In this document: positions 16,704 to 23,972 of the stretch, piece after piece
Layout of the letters: every line of letters starts with the position of its first letter
Position numbering within the stretch: the stretch's first letter is position 1
DNA from: CAG-582 sp964551965
GTDB taxonomy: Bacteria; Bacillota_I; Bacilli_A; RF39; UBA660
Assembly (NCBI GenBank): GCA_964551965.1
Contig: CAZKFB010000008.1
Location: 1-37,068 of the forward strand
Direction of reading: 5' to 3'
Length of the DNA stretch: 37,068 nucleotides
Translations under genes and position numbers: made by a program
The notes under the pieces: generated by a model
The model's database searches: none
Seen by the model: only the letters and a program-made list of their open reading frames with translations
What the model was told of the DNA's origin: nothing

Positions 16704-17261
16704 ATGAAAAAGTTATTAAATATATTAATTATTATTGCTGTATCTTTTTGTATTGTTGGTGGAGTATCAGCTAAAGAAAACGATAAAGTAAAAATACATG
16801 TATTCTATGCCGAATGGTGTGGAAATTGTCAGAATCTTCATAAGTATTTAAATGAGTTATCGGAAGATAAAGATTATAATAAAATGTTTGAAATAGTTTA
16901 TTATCGTGTAGATAATGATACTAAATATGGGGTAAATAAAAACTTTGATGAAAACAAAGAAATCTATTTAAAAGTTAGAAATTATTTTGGAAATAAAATA
17001 GATGATGGTATTCCATTATATTTTATTGGTGATACTTATAAGATAGGATTTCCTGATAGTGCAAAAGAAGATATTAAGAAGTTAGTTAAAGAAAACTATT
17101 TTAGCAAAGATAAAAAAGATATTGTTCAAGATATAATTGATAGTAATATTGATGCTAAGAGTGTAGAACTTAATAAGACAAAAGTAATTGGAATCGTCGT
17201 TATAGCGGTTACTGTAATAGTAGCCGGTGTAATACTTGTTATTTATCTAAAAAATAGGTAA
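16704..17261 (+). CDS. Exported, membrane-anchored thioredoxin-fold protein (CGNC)
   Basis: A 185-residue protein with an N-terminal signal peptide or anchor (residues 1-22), a thioredoxin-like domain with redox motif WCGNC (Cys39, Cys42) after IHVFYAEWC, a cis-proline-type segment GIPLYFIG, and a C-terminal membrane helix (about 160-181). Such proteins act outside the membrane in thiol exchange; the partner is unknown. The start at 16704 is chosen because it lies 6 bases from GGAGG and begins directly with the signal peptide (MKKLLNILII); an ATG two codons upstream is also possible. The next gene is a longer paralog, so the pair arose by duplication. Confidence 0.82.
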   Translation: MKKLLNILIIIAVSFCIVGGVSAKENDKVKIHVFYAEWCGNCQNLHKYLNELSEDKDYNKMFEIVYYRVDNDTKYGVNKNFDENKEIYLKVRNYFGNKIDDGIPLYFIGDTYKIGFPDSAKEDIKKLVKENYFSKDKKDIVQDIIDSNIDAKSVELNKTKVIGIVVIAVTVIVAGVILVIYLKNR

Positions 17262-17296
17262 TAAATTAATATTTATGGTTGATAAGTATTAATTTA

Positions 17297-17305
17297 TGAT
17301 ATAAT
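17297..17305 (+). promoter_or_regulatory. Extended -10 promoter of the second thioredoxin-fold gene
   Basis: TGATATAAT at 17297-17305 fits the extended -10 consensus; AGGAGG at 17321-17326 follows. Confidence 0.6.
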
Positions 17306-17335
17306 TATGTTAGTATTAGAAGGAGGAAGATGGTT

Positions 17336-18109
17336 ATGAAGAAATTTCTTAGTATTGTTTTAATGGTTCTTTTAGTTATGTCTCCAGTTATGGTAGTTGA
17401 AGCTAAAACAACAACAACTAAATCAACAACTACAGCTGCTAAAAAGACTAAAACGAAAGCAACAAAGAAGACGACACCAAAGAAGACAACTACTGAAGAA
17501 GCAAAAGAAGATAAAAATCCAATTAACATCTATGTTTTCTATAGTAGTTCTTGCCCACATTGTCAAGATCTTCACAGTTTCTTAAATGAATTAAAAGAAG
17601 ATAAAACTTACGGGGATATGTTCAATGTTGTTGATTATGAGGTTTCAGAAAAGGGAAACTCTGATATAGTTTTTTCTGTTGCTAATCATTTCAATTACAA
17701 AGAAGAAGATGGTAAATCTTATAGTGGTGGTGTTCCTGCATATGTAATTGGAAATAAATTCATGGTTGGTTATGGTTCAACTATGGCTGATGAAGTAAAA
17801 GCGGCTATTAAAAAAGCTTATGATGAACAACAAACAGACGAAGTTGCTAAGTTAATTAGTGAAATGTCTGATAAGAAAGATAATAATGCAATTGGCTATA
17901 TAGTGTTAGCAGTTGCTACTGTTATCATCATTGCTGTTATTTATTCAAGTTCTAAAAACAAATACTATGACGATGAAGAAGTTGTAGAAGAACAACCTGA
18001 AAAAGTAACAGAAACTAAAAAAGAATCAAAGAAGGCTGATTCAAAGAAAACAAGCTCAACAACAAAGAAAAAAACAACAAAGAAAAATACAACAAAGAAG
18101 AAAGCTTAG
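17336..18109 (+). CDS. Exported thioredoxin-fold protein (CPHC) with Thr/Lys-rich arms
   Basis: A 257-residue paralog of the preceding protein. Order: signal peptide (1-23); Thr/Lys-rich low-complexity arm (about 24-60); thioredoxin-like domain with SSCPHCQDLH (Cys73, Cys76) and cis-proline segment GVPAYVIG; a membrane helix (about 187-205); then a cytoplasmic or wall-facing tail rich in Glu, Lys and Thr ending in TTKKKTTKKNTTKKKA. The CPHC motif is DsbA-like, suggesting an oxidase or isomerase role, which is inference. Start 17336 is preferred (9 bases after GGAGG); ATG 17330 would leave a 3-base spacing. Confidence 0.82.
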   Translation: MKKFLSIVLMVLLVMSPVMVVEAKTTTTKSTTTAAKKTKTKATKKTTPKKTTTEEAKEDKNPINIYVFYSSSCPHCQDLHSFLNELKEDKTYGDMFNVVDYEVSEKGNSDIVFSVANHFNYKEEDGKSYSGGVPAYVIGNKFMVGYGSTMADEVKAAIKKAYDEQQTDEVAKLISEMSDKKDNNAIGYIVLAVATVIIIAVIYSSSKNKYYDDEEVVEEQPEKVTETKKESKKADSKKTSSTTKKKTTKKNTTKKKA

Positions 18110-18111
18110 TT

Positions 18112-18141
18112 AAAGGTTTAGGAAACTAAACCTTTTTTTTT
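18112..18141 (+). terminator. Terminator after the thioredoxin-fold pair
   Basis: AAAGGTTTAG (18112-18121), GAAA tetraloop, CTAAACCTTT (18126-18135), then a T run to 18141. Confidence 0.92.
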
Positions 18142-18161
18142 GAATATAAATATTGTATAAT
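18133..18161 (+). promoter_or_regulatory. Putative promoter of mgtE
   Basis: TATAAT at 18156-18161; the only -35-like element at 17-base spacing is the T run 18133-18138, which also serves the terminator. Start of transcription near 18168 would give a leader of about 80 bases, unusually long for this window. Confidence 0.4.
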
Positions 18162-18195
18162 TATAAGGACTTAACTGAAAGGAGTGGTTTAATTT

Positions 18196-18276
18196 ATGGA
18201 TTCGTATCTCTCGATTATTAAAATAAATCATTATCTTGGAGGTTATTATGGAAGAAAGAATATTATCTTTAATTGA
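18196..18276 (+). CDS. Possible leader peptide overlapping the mgtE start
   Basis: A 26-codon open frame (begins MDSYLSIIKINHYLGG) with AAAGGAG at 18178-18184, 11 bases before its ATG. It runs through the mgtE ribosome binding site and start codon in another frame and stops at 18274-18276, 29 bases into mgtE. Translation of this frame would interfere with, or couple to, mgtE initiation. The peptide is not Pro- or acid-rich like the MgtL-type leaders, so any link to Mg2+ is speculative; it may also be chance. Confidence 0.3.
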   Translation: MDSYLSIIKINHYLGGYYGRKNIIFN

Positions 18277-19582
18277 AGAAAAAGATTATAAACAATTAAA
18301 AAATATATTAAAAGAGAGTGATGAAGCAGATATTGCTGAAGCTCTAAGCGATTTAAGTAAAAGTGAATTAGCTAAAGTATTTAGATTAATAAGCAAAGAT
18401 AAAGCAGTAGAAGTGTTTACTCTTTTAGATGTAAGTGTTGCCACAGAATTAATTGAATATTTAAGTGATCGTGAAACAGTTTCTCTAATTGATGATATGC
18501 CTGCTGATGATGCAACAGATATCTTAGAAGAAATGCCTGCTAATATAGTAGATAAAATACTTAAACTATGTAGTAAAGAGACAAGAAAAGATATTAATAA
18601 ATTACTTAAGTATGAGGAAGATTCGGCAGGCTCTATCATGACAGTTGAATATCCGGAAATAAAGAGTAATCTATCAATATATGAAGCTTTAAAAATAATT
18701 AAGAGTAATAAAGATGAGTATGAGACAATAACAACTTGTTTCGTTATTGATGAAAAGAGAAGATTAATTGGAAGTATTCAGCTAACAGATCTCTTATTTA
18801 ATGATAAGAATAAATATATAAAAGATATAGTTGATACTAATATAAAGTATGTATTTACTAATGCTGATCAAGAGGAAGTTGCTGGTGATTTCCAAAAGTA
18901 TGATATTACAGTTATGCCTGTAGTTGATTCTGAAGAAAGATTAGTTGGTATTATTACAATCGATGATGTTATGGATGTTGTTGAAGAAGAAGCAACGGAA
19001 GATATGAAGAAGATGGCAGCTATTATTCCTGTCGATAAACCTTATGATAAGACGGGTGTGTTTGAGACTTTTAAAGCTCGTATTCCATGGCTTTTATTAT
19101 TAATGGTATCAGCAACATTTACGGGTAAAATAATACAAGGATTTGAAGAAAAGTTAGCAACATATACAATATTAACTGCCTTTATTCCAATGTTAATGGA
19201 TACGGGAGGAAATGCTGGAGGACAAACTAGTGTTAGTATCATTCGTGCACTATCGTTAAATGATATTGAATTTAAAGATATCTTTAAAGTAGTATTTAAG
19301 GAGTTTAGAGTGGCTATTCTGTGTTCTGTAGTATTAGGTGTAGCAAACTTTATTAAAATGATTACAATAGATAATGTAAGCTATTTAGTAGCATTATCTG
19401 TATGTGTTACTTTATGTTTAACAATTATTATTGCTAAAGTAATTGGCTGTATTCTTCCAATGATTGCAAAGAAGTTAAAATTCGATCCAGCAGTAATGGC
19501 TAGCCCATTTATTACAACTATCGTTGATGCTTGTAGTTTACTTGTTTATTTTCAAATAGCAACTTTAATTTTAGGATTATAA
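18248..19582 (+). CDS. mgtE: MgtE magnesium channel/transporter
   Basis: A 444-residue MgtE. Order: the superhelical N domain (about 1-125, with MPADDATDILEEMP), two CBS domains (about 130-250, SAGSIMTVEYP and VVDSEERLVGIITIDDVMDVVEEEATEDM), the plug helix, and five membrane helices containing PMLMDTGGNAGGQTS, the family signature of the pore. It imports Mg2+ and is gated by Mg2+ binding to the N and CBS domains. The ATG at 18248 has GGAGG at 18238-18242. No M-box riboswitch is apparent; a small open frame overlaps the start. A bidirectional terminator follows. Confidence 0.96.
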   Translation: MEERILSLIEEKDYKQLKNILKESDEADIAEALSDLSKSELAKVFRLISKDKAVEVFTLLDVSVATELIEYLSDRETVSLIDDMPADDATDILEEMPANIVDKILKLCSKETRKDINKLLKYEEDSAGSIMTVEYPEIKSNLSIYEALKIIKSNKDEYETITTCFVIDEKRRLIGSIQLTDLLFNDKNKYIKDIVDTNIKYVFTNADQEEVAGDFQKYDITVMPVVDSEERLVGIITIDDVMDVVEEEATEDMKKMAAIIPVDKPYDKTGVFETFKARIPWLLLLMVSATFTGKIIQGFEEKLATYTILTAFIPMLMDTGGNAGGQTSVSIIRALSLNDIEFKDIFKVVFKEFRVAILCSVVLGVANFIKMITIDNVSYLVALSVCVTLCLTIIIAKVIGCILPMIAKKLKFDPAVMASPFITTIVDACSLLVYFQIATLILGL

Positions 19583-19609
19583 AAAGTGGATAATTATTTA
19601 TCCACTTTT
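19582..19609. terminator. Shared bidirectional terminator (mgtE / hydrolase)
   Basis: A 12-bp stem AAAAGTGGATAA (19582-19593) / TTATCCACTTTT (19598-19609) with loop TTAT. A/T runs on both sides let it serve the converging genes; it overlaps the last codons of the minus-strand hydrolase. Confidence 0.85.
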
Positions 19610-20529
19610 AGATTGTTAGTATTTATAAATGTAATAATGTCATTTATAACAATTATTCTTTCTGGTTCATCTAATAAATTATGTCGCATTCCGTTATATA
19701 CTCTTAATTTAACATTTTTGAATTTAGCATTCTTATACATTTTTTCTACTTTCAATACGCCTGTTTTAAATCCCCCAATCGGATCATCGTTACCAGACAT
19801 GATAAATATTGGTAAGTCTTTATTTGTATTTTTATATGTTTTCTTTTTATTAGATTGTTTAATTAATCTAAACATATTTAAATATGCATTACAAGTAAAT
19901 TCAAAGTCACATAGAGGATCCTTCTCAAAAGAAGTAATAACCTCTTCATTTTTAGTTAACCAACTATATTTTCTTTTGTCTTCAAAGTATTTATTTAAGT
20001 TACCAATAGTTAATTTATGGAGTAACTTTGAACGATAGAACCAACCATGATGATAGAACTGTTCAATGCATGTAAAAGCAATTGCTAGATTCATCTTTAA
20101 TTGGTTTTGATAAGAAGTTCCCATAAATATAACTCCATTGATATCATCAAACTTAGATATATAGTTTCTTACGATAAATGAACCAAAAGAATGACCTAAT
20201 ATATAATAAGGTACATTAGGATATTTTTTCTTCATTATTTCTGTTAGAGTTATGGCATCATCAACAAGAACTTTATCTCCTCTTTTAGCTGCTATATATC
20301 CGTAGTGCTCCGAATCAATTACTGATTCTCCATGACCTAAGTGATCTTCCCCACATACTAATATACCTTTTTCATTTAAGATTTCTGCTAATTCGGCATA
20401 TCTCTTAATATATTCAGACATACCATGTTCAATTTGAATAATGGCATTTACTTTAGTAGTAGGTATCCACATCACAGCATGAATATCAGTTATATTATCT
20501 TTTGATTGATATTTTATTTCATTTAACAT
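19594..20529 (-). CDS. Alpha/beta hydrolase, monoacylglycerol lipase/lysophospholipase-like
   Basis: A 311-residue cytoplasmic serine hydrolase of the Hydrolase_4/PldB type. Visible: the oxyanion region IQIEHGMSEYIKRYAELAEI, EDHLGHGES, nucleophile elbow GHSFGS (Ser114), the acid in FIMSGNDDPIGG and the His in YNGMRHNLLDE. The family hydrolyses monoacylglycerols or lysophospholipids; the true substrate is unknown. I chose ATG at 20529 with AGGTG upstream (about 20536-20540) rather than a GTG three codons earlier. It is one of only two minus-strand genes in the window and has its own promoter. Confidence 0.9.
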   Translation of the reverse strand: MLNEIKYQSKDNITDIHAVMWIPTTKVNAIIQIEHGMSEYIKRYAELAEILNEKGILVCGEDHLGHGESVIDSEHYGYIAAKRGDKVLVDDAITLTEIMKKKYPNVPYYILGHSFGSFIVRNYISKFDDINGVIFMGTSYQNQLKMNLAIAFTCIEQFYHHGWFYRSKLLHKLTIGNLNKYFEDKRKYSWLTKNEEVITSFEKDPLCDFEFTCNAYLNMFRLIKQSNKKKTYKNTNKDLPIFIMSGNDDPIGGFKTGVLKVEKMYKNAKFKNVKLRVYNGMRHNLLDEPERIIVINDIITFINTNNLKVDK

Positions 20530-20546
20530 AAAAAACACCTATTATT

Positions 20547-20552
20547 ATTATA
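20547..20552 (-). promoter_or_regulatory. -10 box of the minus-strand hydrolase
   Basis: Read on the minus strand, TATAAT occupies 20552-20547, about 17 bases before the ATG at 20529, again a very short leader. Confidence 0.5.
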
Positions 20553-20624
20553 TAGTTATATTTTATTAATTTAAATATTAAATGGATTTTGTTAGTCAAT
20601 CTTATGTCAAAGCAAGTATAAATA

Positions 20625-20633
20625 TGTTATACT
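20625..20633 (+). promoter_or_regulatory. Extended -10 promoter of the 20657 gene
   Basis: TGTTATACT at 20625-20633; the ATG is 23 bases downstream with GGAAGTGATG as ribosome binding site. Confidence 0.55.
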
Positions 20634-20656
20634 AATATTACAATGGAAGTGATGTT

Positions 20657-21598
20657 ATGTTAGATGCGCGCAAAAGTTTTAATGATGAGGACTATAAATA
20701 TGTAAGCATTATTAATTTTCAGGTATTAAGAGAGATATTTGAAAGTGTAACTAACGAATATGATCCAAATTATTCTATAGTTGTTTTGTATAAGGGCAAG
20801 ACTTATGTATTAAGTGTATTTACTTTGGAAGATAAATCTTTAAGTTATTCAATAATTAATTATCATAATTTAAAAAGTAAAGATCGTGTTTTTAATTCTA
20901 AATATGACTTTTATAAATACTCAGAAGAATTATTTTTAGATAATAGTATTGTTGTATTAAATGATATTTTATATCGAGATAATGATATTTTATATTATCC
21001 GGTTACTACTAATAAATATTTAAGTAATAATGTGTGTACAAGAAGTAGTGAGGATTATAAAAATAATTTACCTGATTGTTATGCCTTTAAAACATTAAAT
21101 AAAGTATTTACTCTTTTACTAATATTTATGCTAGCTAATATGTTTGTTGCTTCGTTAGCAATTGTATATCATGTAACAAGTAAAGATATACTACTAGGTG
21201 TTGTAGGTTCAATAAGTGCATTAGTTTCATTAGCTGTATTAATTAAATGCTATGCTTTTAAAACTAGTTTAGTTAATGGTCTTATTAATTCATCTAAGAT
21301 AATGGCTTTTAATAAGACATATAAGTTTGAAGATATTGATTATGTAGAAAATGTTATATACTTTAATTTATTTAGTACAAGAAAGACTTATAAGATTCAT
21401 ATGAAAGATAAACGAGTAGTTAAGATAAAATACTTTAATTCTTCTTCTAGTATATCTGATGATGAACTAAAGGAAATGATTGTATACTTAAGAGAAATGT
21501 TTATAACTAATAAGATAAAAATAAAAGATGTTGAATATAATAATAAGTTAATTATTATAATTGCTATATTATTGTATGCACTTTGTATTATTATATAA
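20657..21598 (+). CDS. Unknown membrane protein with C-terminal anchor
   Basis: A 313-residue protein with a soluble N-terminal region (1-148), two membrane helices (about 150-172 and 178-197), a second soluble part (about 200-290) whose beta-strand pattern (FNKTYKFEDIDYVENVIYF ... KTYKIHMKDKRVVKIKYF) resembles bacterial PH-like domains, and a final membrane helix (294-313) that ends the protein. I recognise no named family. It is a single gene with its own promoter and shares a bidirectional terminator with the XRE regulator. Confidence 0.68.
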   Translation: MLDARKSFNDEDYKYVSIINFQVLREIFESVTNEYDPNYSIVVLYKGKTYVLSVFTLEDKSLSYSIINYHNLKSKDRVFNSKYDFYKYSEELFLDNSIVVLNDILYRDNDILYYPVTTNKYLSNNVCTRSSEDYKNNLPDCYAFKTLNKVFTLLLIFMLANMFVASLAIVYHVTSKDILLGVVGSISALVSLAVLIKCYAFKTSLVNGLINSSKIMAFNKTYKFEDIDYVENVIYFNLFSTRKTYKIHMKDKRVVKIKYFNSSSSISDDELKEMIVYLREMFITNKIKIKDVEYNNKLIIIIAILLYALCIII

Positions 21599-21599
21599 A

Positions 21600-21627
21600 A
21601 AAGCGATTAATTAGATTTAATCGCTTT
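21600..21627. terminator. Shared bidirectional terminator (20657 gene / XRE regulator)
   Basis: AAAGCGATTAA (21600-21610) / TTAATCGCTTT (21617-21627), loop 6 bases, placed between the two converging genes and overlapping the end of the XRE gene. Confidence 0.85.
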
Positions 21628-21894
21628 ATTCTTTTTCTTAATGTACATATCTACTCTTTGAGGTAACTCTTTTGCTTTAGTAGCAGTGTTAATCTCAAAT
21701 AATAATTCAGGTTTAATATTAAATGTCTTGGCTATATTATCAATATTCTTACATGTAAGGTTAGCATTACCTGTTTCTATTGTTGAAATATATGCCATTT
21801 TAAAATTTGTCTTTTCTGCAAATACTTCTTGTGTCCAATTATTTTGATATCTATACCATTTGGTATTTAATCCAACTAACTGCATTGAATTCAT
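21607..21894 (-). CDS. XRE-family HTH transcriptional regulator
   Basis: A 95-residue protein with an HTH_3 domain (about residues 8-68): LNTKWYRYQNNWTQEVFAEK, then the recognition region FKMAYISTIETGNANLTCKN and IDNIAKTFNIKPELLFEI. A basic tail follows. AAGGAG lies 9 bases before the ATG. Upstream are a perfect 14-bp palindrome and a 13-bp direct repeat that look like operators, so it may repress itself. Other targets are unknown; the next divergent gene has its own promoter. Confidence 0.86.
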   Translation of the reverse strand: MNSMQLVGLNTKWYRYQNNWTQEVFAEKTNFKMAYISTIETGNANLTCKNIDNIAKTFNIKPELLFEINTATKAKELPQRVDMYIKKKNKAIKSN

Positions 21895-21922
21895 ATATCA
21901 ATACTCCTTCTTTAAAAATATA

Positions 21923-22007
21923 TTATTAAGATATATCTTATATAATTAAATTATAATAATAATTGAGAAATTATTTAATACCACTAAAACTTATTAAGAT
22001 ATAAGTT
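21923..22007. promoter_or_regulatory. Operator-like repeats upstream of the XRE gene
   Basis: The 13-mer TTATTAAGATATA occurs at 21923-21935 and 21991-22003, 68 bases apart. The first copy is part of the perfect palindrome TAAGATATATCTTA (21927-21940). The second is inside the inverted repeat AACTTAT (21988-21994) / ATAAGTT (22001-22007). The rest of this 250-base gap holds only the terminator-like hairpin noted separately. Confidence 0.5.
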
Positions 22008-22119
22008 AATAAAATATTGAATATGATAATCTTGTATGATATATTATTATTGTCAGTATTGTTAGTATTATACTGATTTATAACCATTTTGTTTGCTTAA
22101 TATAAACATAAGGGCTTGG

Positions 22120-22143
22120 GATCACATTAGATGTGATCTTTTT
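22120..22143 (+). terminator. Terminator with no coding gene upstream
   Basis: GATCACAT (22120-22127), loop TAG, ATGTGATC (22131-22138), TTTTT. The nearest upstream gene points the other way, so this may end a small RNA or an antisense transcript, or protect the nucleotidase promoter. Confidence 0.75.
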
Positions 22144-22165
22144 AAATGTTTAATTTTGAAATTTG

Positions 22166-22174
22166 TGTTATAAT
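22166..22174 (+). promoter_or_regulatory. Extended -10 promoter of the nucleotidase gene
   Basis: TGTTATAAT at 22166-22174; the ATG at 22194 is 19 bases away, with GGGTGA at 22184-22189. Confidence 0.68.
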
Positions 22175-22193
22175 AGCATCTACGGGTGATAAT

Positions 22194-22991
22194 ATGATTA
22201 CAATTAGTGAAGCTGGTAATAGGAAATTAAATGGCATAAATAAAGATGATATATTTGTTGTAGCTGACTTTGATAGAACTATTACGACGGGGGATAGTAA
22301 AGCAACTTTCGCATTATTTAGTTTAAGCGGCTTATATGGAAGTGATTATGAAAGAGAAAGAACAGTAGTTCATGATCATTATCGACCAATTGAATTAGAT
22401 GAGAGTTTAGGTTATATTGAAAAATATAAACTAATGAAGGAATGGGCTCTTGAAAGCTATAAATTAATGTTAAAGTATAAAGTAAGAGAAAGTGATATAG
22501 AAACAATTGTTAAGCAAAAAAGATTCTTAAATTTAAGAAGTGGTGCTGTAGAATTTATTAATATGCTTAATGATCTAGGAATACCTCTTATTATTAATTC
22601 AGCAGGTATTGGTAATTTTATTGAGTGTATATTGAAATTAAATGGATGTTATTACGATAATGTGTTTATATCAGCTAATTTTCTTGATTTTAAAGATGAT
22701 GTTATAGTTGATTCGATAAGTGATATTATACATAGTATGAATAAAAATATCATTAGATTAAAAGATGATGACAAATATAAATTATATGGTAGACCTTTAG
22801 GAATACTAATTGGAGATCAGTTAAGCGATTTAAATATGGATCATTGTTTACCTAACCAATATAATTTAACCTTCGGATTTTTAGAATCTAATGTTCAAGA
22901 AAATGAAGAGTTATTTAAGAAAAATTTTGATGTCGTATTACAAGATAGTGAATCCTTTGATACTATAGGTAAGTTATTAAGATTAAAATAA
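22194..22991 (+). CDS. HAD-family nucleotidase resembling eukaryotic pyrimidine 5'-nucleotidase (UMPH-1)
   Basis: A 265-residue HAD phosphatase. Motif I is VVADFDRTIT (nucleophile Asp25, acid Asp27), motif II lies in LGIPLIINSAGIGNFIE (Ser at about 136), and motif IV is ILIGDQLSDLNM (about 207-214). The segment HYRPIELDESLGYIEKYKLM before the cap, and the later IIHSMNKN, match the UMPH-1/cytosolic 5'-nucleotidase III family, whose members dephosphorylate UMP, CMP or 7-methylguanosine monophosphate. The family is best known from eukaryotes. An in-frame start at 22146 overlaps the promoter, so I use 22194. Confidence 0.8.
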   Translation: MITISEAGNRKLNGINKDDIFVVADFDRTITTGDSKATFALFSLSGLYGSDYERERTVVHDHYRPIELDESLGYIEKYKLMKEWALESYKLMLKYKVRESDIETIVKQKRFLNLRSGAVEFINMLNDLGIPLIINSAGIGNFIECILKLNGCYYDNVFISANFLDFKDDVIVDSISDIIHSMNKNIIRLKDDDKYKLYGRPLGILIGDQLSDLNMDHCLPNQYNLTFGFLESNVQENEELFKKNFDVVLQDSESFDTIGKLLRLK

Positions 22992-23035
22992 TTAACTAAA
23001 TTAAATAAAATTCATATTATATATTAGGTGATAAT

Positions 23036-23854
23036 ATGAGAAAAGGAATAGATGTTTCTTCATATCAAGGTAAGATAGATTGGATGAAAGTAAAACCTTA
23101 TATTGATTTTGCTATTATTAGATGTGGTTGGGGCAATAATGTAATTAGTCAGGATGATGTTTACTTTGAGAGAAATGCTCTTATGTGTAAGGAACTAAAT
23201 ATCCCGTTTGGTGTTTATTTATTTAGTTATGCCACTAATTTAGATGAAGCAAGAAGTGAGGTTGAACATACTTTAAGACTTGTTAAAGATAAAAAGTTAG
23301 AGTATCCAATATTCTTAGATGTTGAAGCAAGAAGACAAATGGCTTTACCAAAAGAAGAGTTAATTGAGATAGTTAAATACTTTTGTGAAGAGATAGAGAA
23401 AAATGGATACTATGTTGCTATCTATGCTAGTTTAAATAGATTTAGAAGTAATTTAGATTCAAGAGAATTAGATCCATTTGATAAATGGGTTGCTGAATGG
23501 AATGACAGGTTTACTTATACGGGAGAAGCTGGAATGTGGCAAAACACTTCATATGATGAAATTCCGGGAATTAAAGGAAGAGTAGATGGAGATGTAGCAT
23601 TCTATGATTATCCTAAGATAATAAGAGATGCTAAATTAAACCATTTAGATGATTATGATTATAAATATAAGGTTGGAGAAAAAGTATTTGTATCAGGTAC
23701 TTTATATGAAGATAGTAAAGCAACTAAAGTAGTAAGGGAAGTATGTGATGAAGAAGCAGTAATTGAAGCAATTGTAAGTGGAGAAGTTGCTCCTTATAAG
23801 ATAAATGGAAGTTTTGTTAAAGAGAGTTCAATATATATTAAAAAAGAAGTTTAA
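23036..23854 (+). CDS. GH25 lysozyme-like muramidase
   Basis: A 272-residue glycoside hydrolase family 25 protein, which cleaves the MurNAc-GlcNAc bond in peptidoglycan. The family start KGIDVSSYQGKIDW (Asp6) and the catalytic FLDVEA (Asp95, Glu97) are present, with WQNTSYDEIPGIKGRVDGDV near the end of the barrel. Residues about 205-272 form a small beta-rich extension that may bind cell wall. No signal peptide or membrane helix is seen, so the export route is unclear; it could be released by lysis or belong to an old phage. RBS AGGTGATA precedes the ATG. No separate terminator lies before it, so it may be cotranscribed with the nucleotidase. Confidence 0.92.
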   Translation: MRKGIDVSSYQGKIDWMKVKPYIDFAIIRCGWGNNVISQDDVYFERNALMCKELNIPFGVYLFSYATNLDEARSEVEHTLRLVKDKKLEYPIFLDVEARRQMALPKEELIEIVKYFCEEIEKNGYYVAIYASLNRFRSNLDSRELDPFDKWVAEWNDRFTYTGEAGMWQNTSYDEIPGIKGRVDGDVAFYDYPKIIRDAKLNHLDDYDYKYKVGEKVFVSGTLYEDSKATKVVREVCDEEAVIEAIVSGEVAPYKINGSFVKESSIYIKKEV

Positions 23855-23872
23855 ATAATCTTAAAAATAGTT

Positions 23873-23878
23873 TATAAT
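23873..23878 (+). promoter_or_regulatory. -10 box before the tRNA-like element
   Basis: TATAAT at 23873-23878 ends 8 bases before the first base of the tRNA-like sequence, the distance expected if transcription begins at the 5' end of the RNA. A weak -35 (TTAAAT, 23851-23856) overlaps the lysozyme stop. Confidence 0.5.
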
Positions 23879-23886
23879 AATTGCAT

Positions 23887-23957
23887 GGGGACGTAGTTCA
23901 ATGGTAGAATAGTAATCTCCAAAATTAAAGATGAGGATTCGATTCCCTTCGCCTACA
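23887..23957 (+). pseudogene. tRNA-Trp(CCA)-like element with mismatched stems
   Basis: The 71 bases fold as a tRNA with anticodon loop CTCCAAA (anticodon CCA, Trp). Position 8-9 is TA, the D arm is GTTC/GAAT around AATGGTA, and the T loop is TTCGATT. Defects: acceptor pairs 2 (G-A) and 5 (A-C) fail, pair 3 is G-T, the first anticodon-stem pair (G-A) fails, and the conserved G53-C61 pair is A-C. CCA is not encoded. It therefore looks like a decaying tRNA copy or a tRNA-like RNA, not the main tRNA-Trp. It has its own -10 and terminator and marks the edge between core genes and the defence island. Confidence 0.65.
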
Positions 23958-23972
23958 TATTTATATAGAGAT

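Noticed and set aside
17397..17585. Gln/Lys/Arg-rich open frame of 62 codons
   Set aside because: A shifted reading of the Thr/Lys repeat region of the thioredoxin-fold gene; composition is an artefact of the ACA/AAG repeats.
18142..18247. M-box (ykoK) riboswitch before mgtE
   Set aside because: The leader is too short and lacks the conserved core; only the small open frame is notable.
18286..18639. 117-codon minus-strand frame in mgtE
   Set aside because: Shadow of mgtE, Ser/Leu-rich as expected for the complement of an AT-rich gene, with no start signals.
19586..20038. Plus-strand open frame of 150 codons
   Set aside because: It is the complement of the minus-strand hydrolase gene, which has clear catalytic motifs and its own promoter; the plus frame has no ribosome binding site.
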